Origin: JBMCLJ01 sp048615375
Lineage (GTDB): Bacteria > Patescibacteriota > Dojkabacteria > JAOAGR01
Direction of reading: 5' to 3'
NCBI GenBank assembly: GCA_048615375.1
Contig: JBMCLJ010000088.1
Span: forward strand, 1-5,741
Length of the DNA stretch: 5,741 nt
The notes below the pieces were generated by a model. It did no database searches. It worked only from the letters and a program-made list of their open reading frames with translations, and was not told where the DNA came from. Positions within the stretch are counted from its first letter, which is position 1; each line of letters opens with the position of its first letter. A program made the translations under genes and the position numbers. Of the stretch, positions 5,234 to 5,741 are shown in pieces.

Positions 5234-5741
5234 TTATTCTTTGCTTTATCAGGCGTACCTGGATAGAGTGAGAACCACCCGCACGGACTCGGGACGTCAT
5301 GATGAATCTCTATATTTACAGTATAATAAAGGATTCCGTTAATTTGGTTTGCCATAGTGACGGCATCGTCTATAGGCAATACATTTTCGCGAGACTCACC
5401 ATCTTGTTTTTTCAGGTTCATAGTACTGTCACGCCAGTTCATACCTGGTGCACCACATCCTGCAGGATAACGTATTTTCCGAATCCCTGCCGAGTTTAAC
5501 ATATCCGTCGAAACAAGATTATTGTCTATCGAAGGGGTTGCTGCATCAACAGTCCCTCCCATGCCATTCACTCCCCAGATATACGGAGATATTGCGTGAC
5601 CTTCCGAGGAGTTTTTTACCTCTACCTCCACCACATTACTTTTAGTCTCAGATGTAGCTTCACTACGAACATCGGTATCTTTCTCAAGCAGCTGAGAATT
5701 AATTGTAATTATACTAAGAATGATTAGAAAAAATAAGAGAG
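5200..5741 (-). CDS. Glycoside hydrolase, N-terminal fragment, 5' end outside window
   Basis: The frame is open from the right edge to TAG at 5200-5202, about 179 visible residues. The GTG at 5634 is not the true start: codons before it stay open and encode a hydrophobic run (LLFFLIILSIITI, 5701-5739), which looks like the core of a signal peptide. A polar, charged stretch follows, then the mature domain. That domain begins with HAISPYIWGVNG (about 5563-5598), typical of the first strand of clan GH-A arabinofuranosidase-like barrels, and continues with IRKIRYPAGCGAPGMNW, which parallels the 'R-x-PGG...W' segment of GH51/GH79 enzymes. The fragment ends KEILLQDAHGI and stops before the catalytic GNEP motif, which lies in the other frame about 45-60 bases further on. 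By itself it cannot be an active hydrolase. It is the front part of the gene listed at 3359-5233. Confidence 0.85.
   Translation of the reverse strand, partial: LLFFLIILSIITINSQLLEKDTDVRSEATSETKSNVVEVEVKNSSEGHAISPYIWGVNGMGGTVDAATPSIDNNLVSTDMLNSAGIRKIRYPAGCGAPGMNWRDSTMNLKKQDGESRENVLPIDDAVTMANQINGILYYTVNIEIHHDVPSPCGWFSLYPGTPDKAKNKEILLQDAHGI

Larger units (their letters stand above)
3359..5741 (-). pseudogene. Frameshifted secreted, surface-anchored glycoside hydrolase gene (reconstructed)
   Basis: The two overlapping - strand fragments make one protein if the frame is shifted between 5203 and 5233. The natural join reads ILLQDA then RDLVKKFK, running directly into the acid/base motif. The junction DNA reads GATGCGCACGGGATC on the coding strand; removing one GC from the GCGC gives GAT GCA CGG GAT, which restores the frame, so a 2-bp GC duplication (or loss of one base) explains the break. 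About 790 residues would result, ordered as signal peptide, catalytic barrel, beta-sandwich, second beta module, Pro/Ser/Thr stalk, LPKSG anchor. Downstream sequence keeps all expected motifs with no further stops, so the lesion is either recent or an assembly/sequencing error. No slippery heptamer is seen in the overlap, making programmed frameshifting unlikely. Confidence 0.75.

Noticed and set aside
5200..5236. Programmed ribosomal frameshift joining the two hydrolase fragments.
   Set aside because: The 31-base overlap contains no slippery heptamer, no strong Shine-Dalgarno-like stimulator and no obvious downstream stem. A GC dinucleotide duplication is simpler.

Overview
The window looks like bacterial DNA, most plausibly from a Patescibacteria (Candidate Phyla Radiation) genome, perhaps Microgenomates. 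The basis is soft: compact overlapping genes, no convincing Shine-Dalgarno sites, a minimal-genome style gene mix (M16 peptidase, small MGMT-family protein, GatB/YqeY protein), and large Ser/Thr/Pro-linked surface proteins. No 16S rRNA or other marker gene is present, so the assignment is inference. TGA is read as stop (569-571), which argues against the TGA-recoding CPR lineages.

Layout. On the + strand, four genes run left to right. First is the 3' part of a gene with a tentative GIDE-like domain (2-571). It is followed by a complete M16 zinc peptidase (615-1847), an MGMT/ATL-type alkyltransferase domain protein overlapping its 3' end (about 1801-2154), and a GatB/YqeY protein (2162-2590). 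On the - strand, meeting yqeY tail to tail with a 4-nt gap, lie a single-pass membrane protein of unknown function (2595-3269) and a large secreted glycoside hydrolase (3359 to beyond 5741). The hydrolase reading frame is broken in two near 5203-5233.

The hydrolase is the most distinctive gene. Joining the two fragments gives about 790 visible residues: a signal-peptide-like hydrophobic segment at the right edge, a clan GH-A type catalytic domain with GNEP and TEW motifs, a C-terminal beta-rich module, a Pro/Ser/Thr-rich stalk, and an LPKSG + hydrophobic helix + RRRR tail resembling a sortase sorting signal. It would be a wall- or membrane-anchored sugar-cleaving enzyme if the frame were intact. 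The break falls just upstream of the predicted acid/base glutamate, so neither fragment alone has a complete catalytic domain.

Regulation. Two + strand genes (M16 peptidase and yqeY) have a promoter-like -35/-10 pair whose -10 box ends exactly 6 nt before the ATG. That would place the transcription start on the start codon and suggests leaderless mRNAs. No RNA genes, CRISPR arrays, insertion sequences or strong terminators were found, and no stretch over 300 bases lacks a gene. I do not see a clearly new multi-gene system here; the items worth following are the broken surface hydrolase, the leaderless promoter geometry and the GIDE-like gene.
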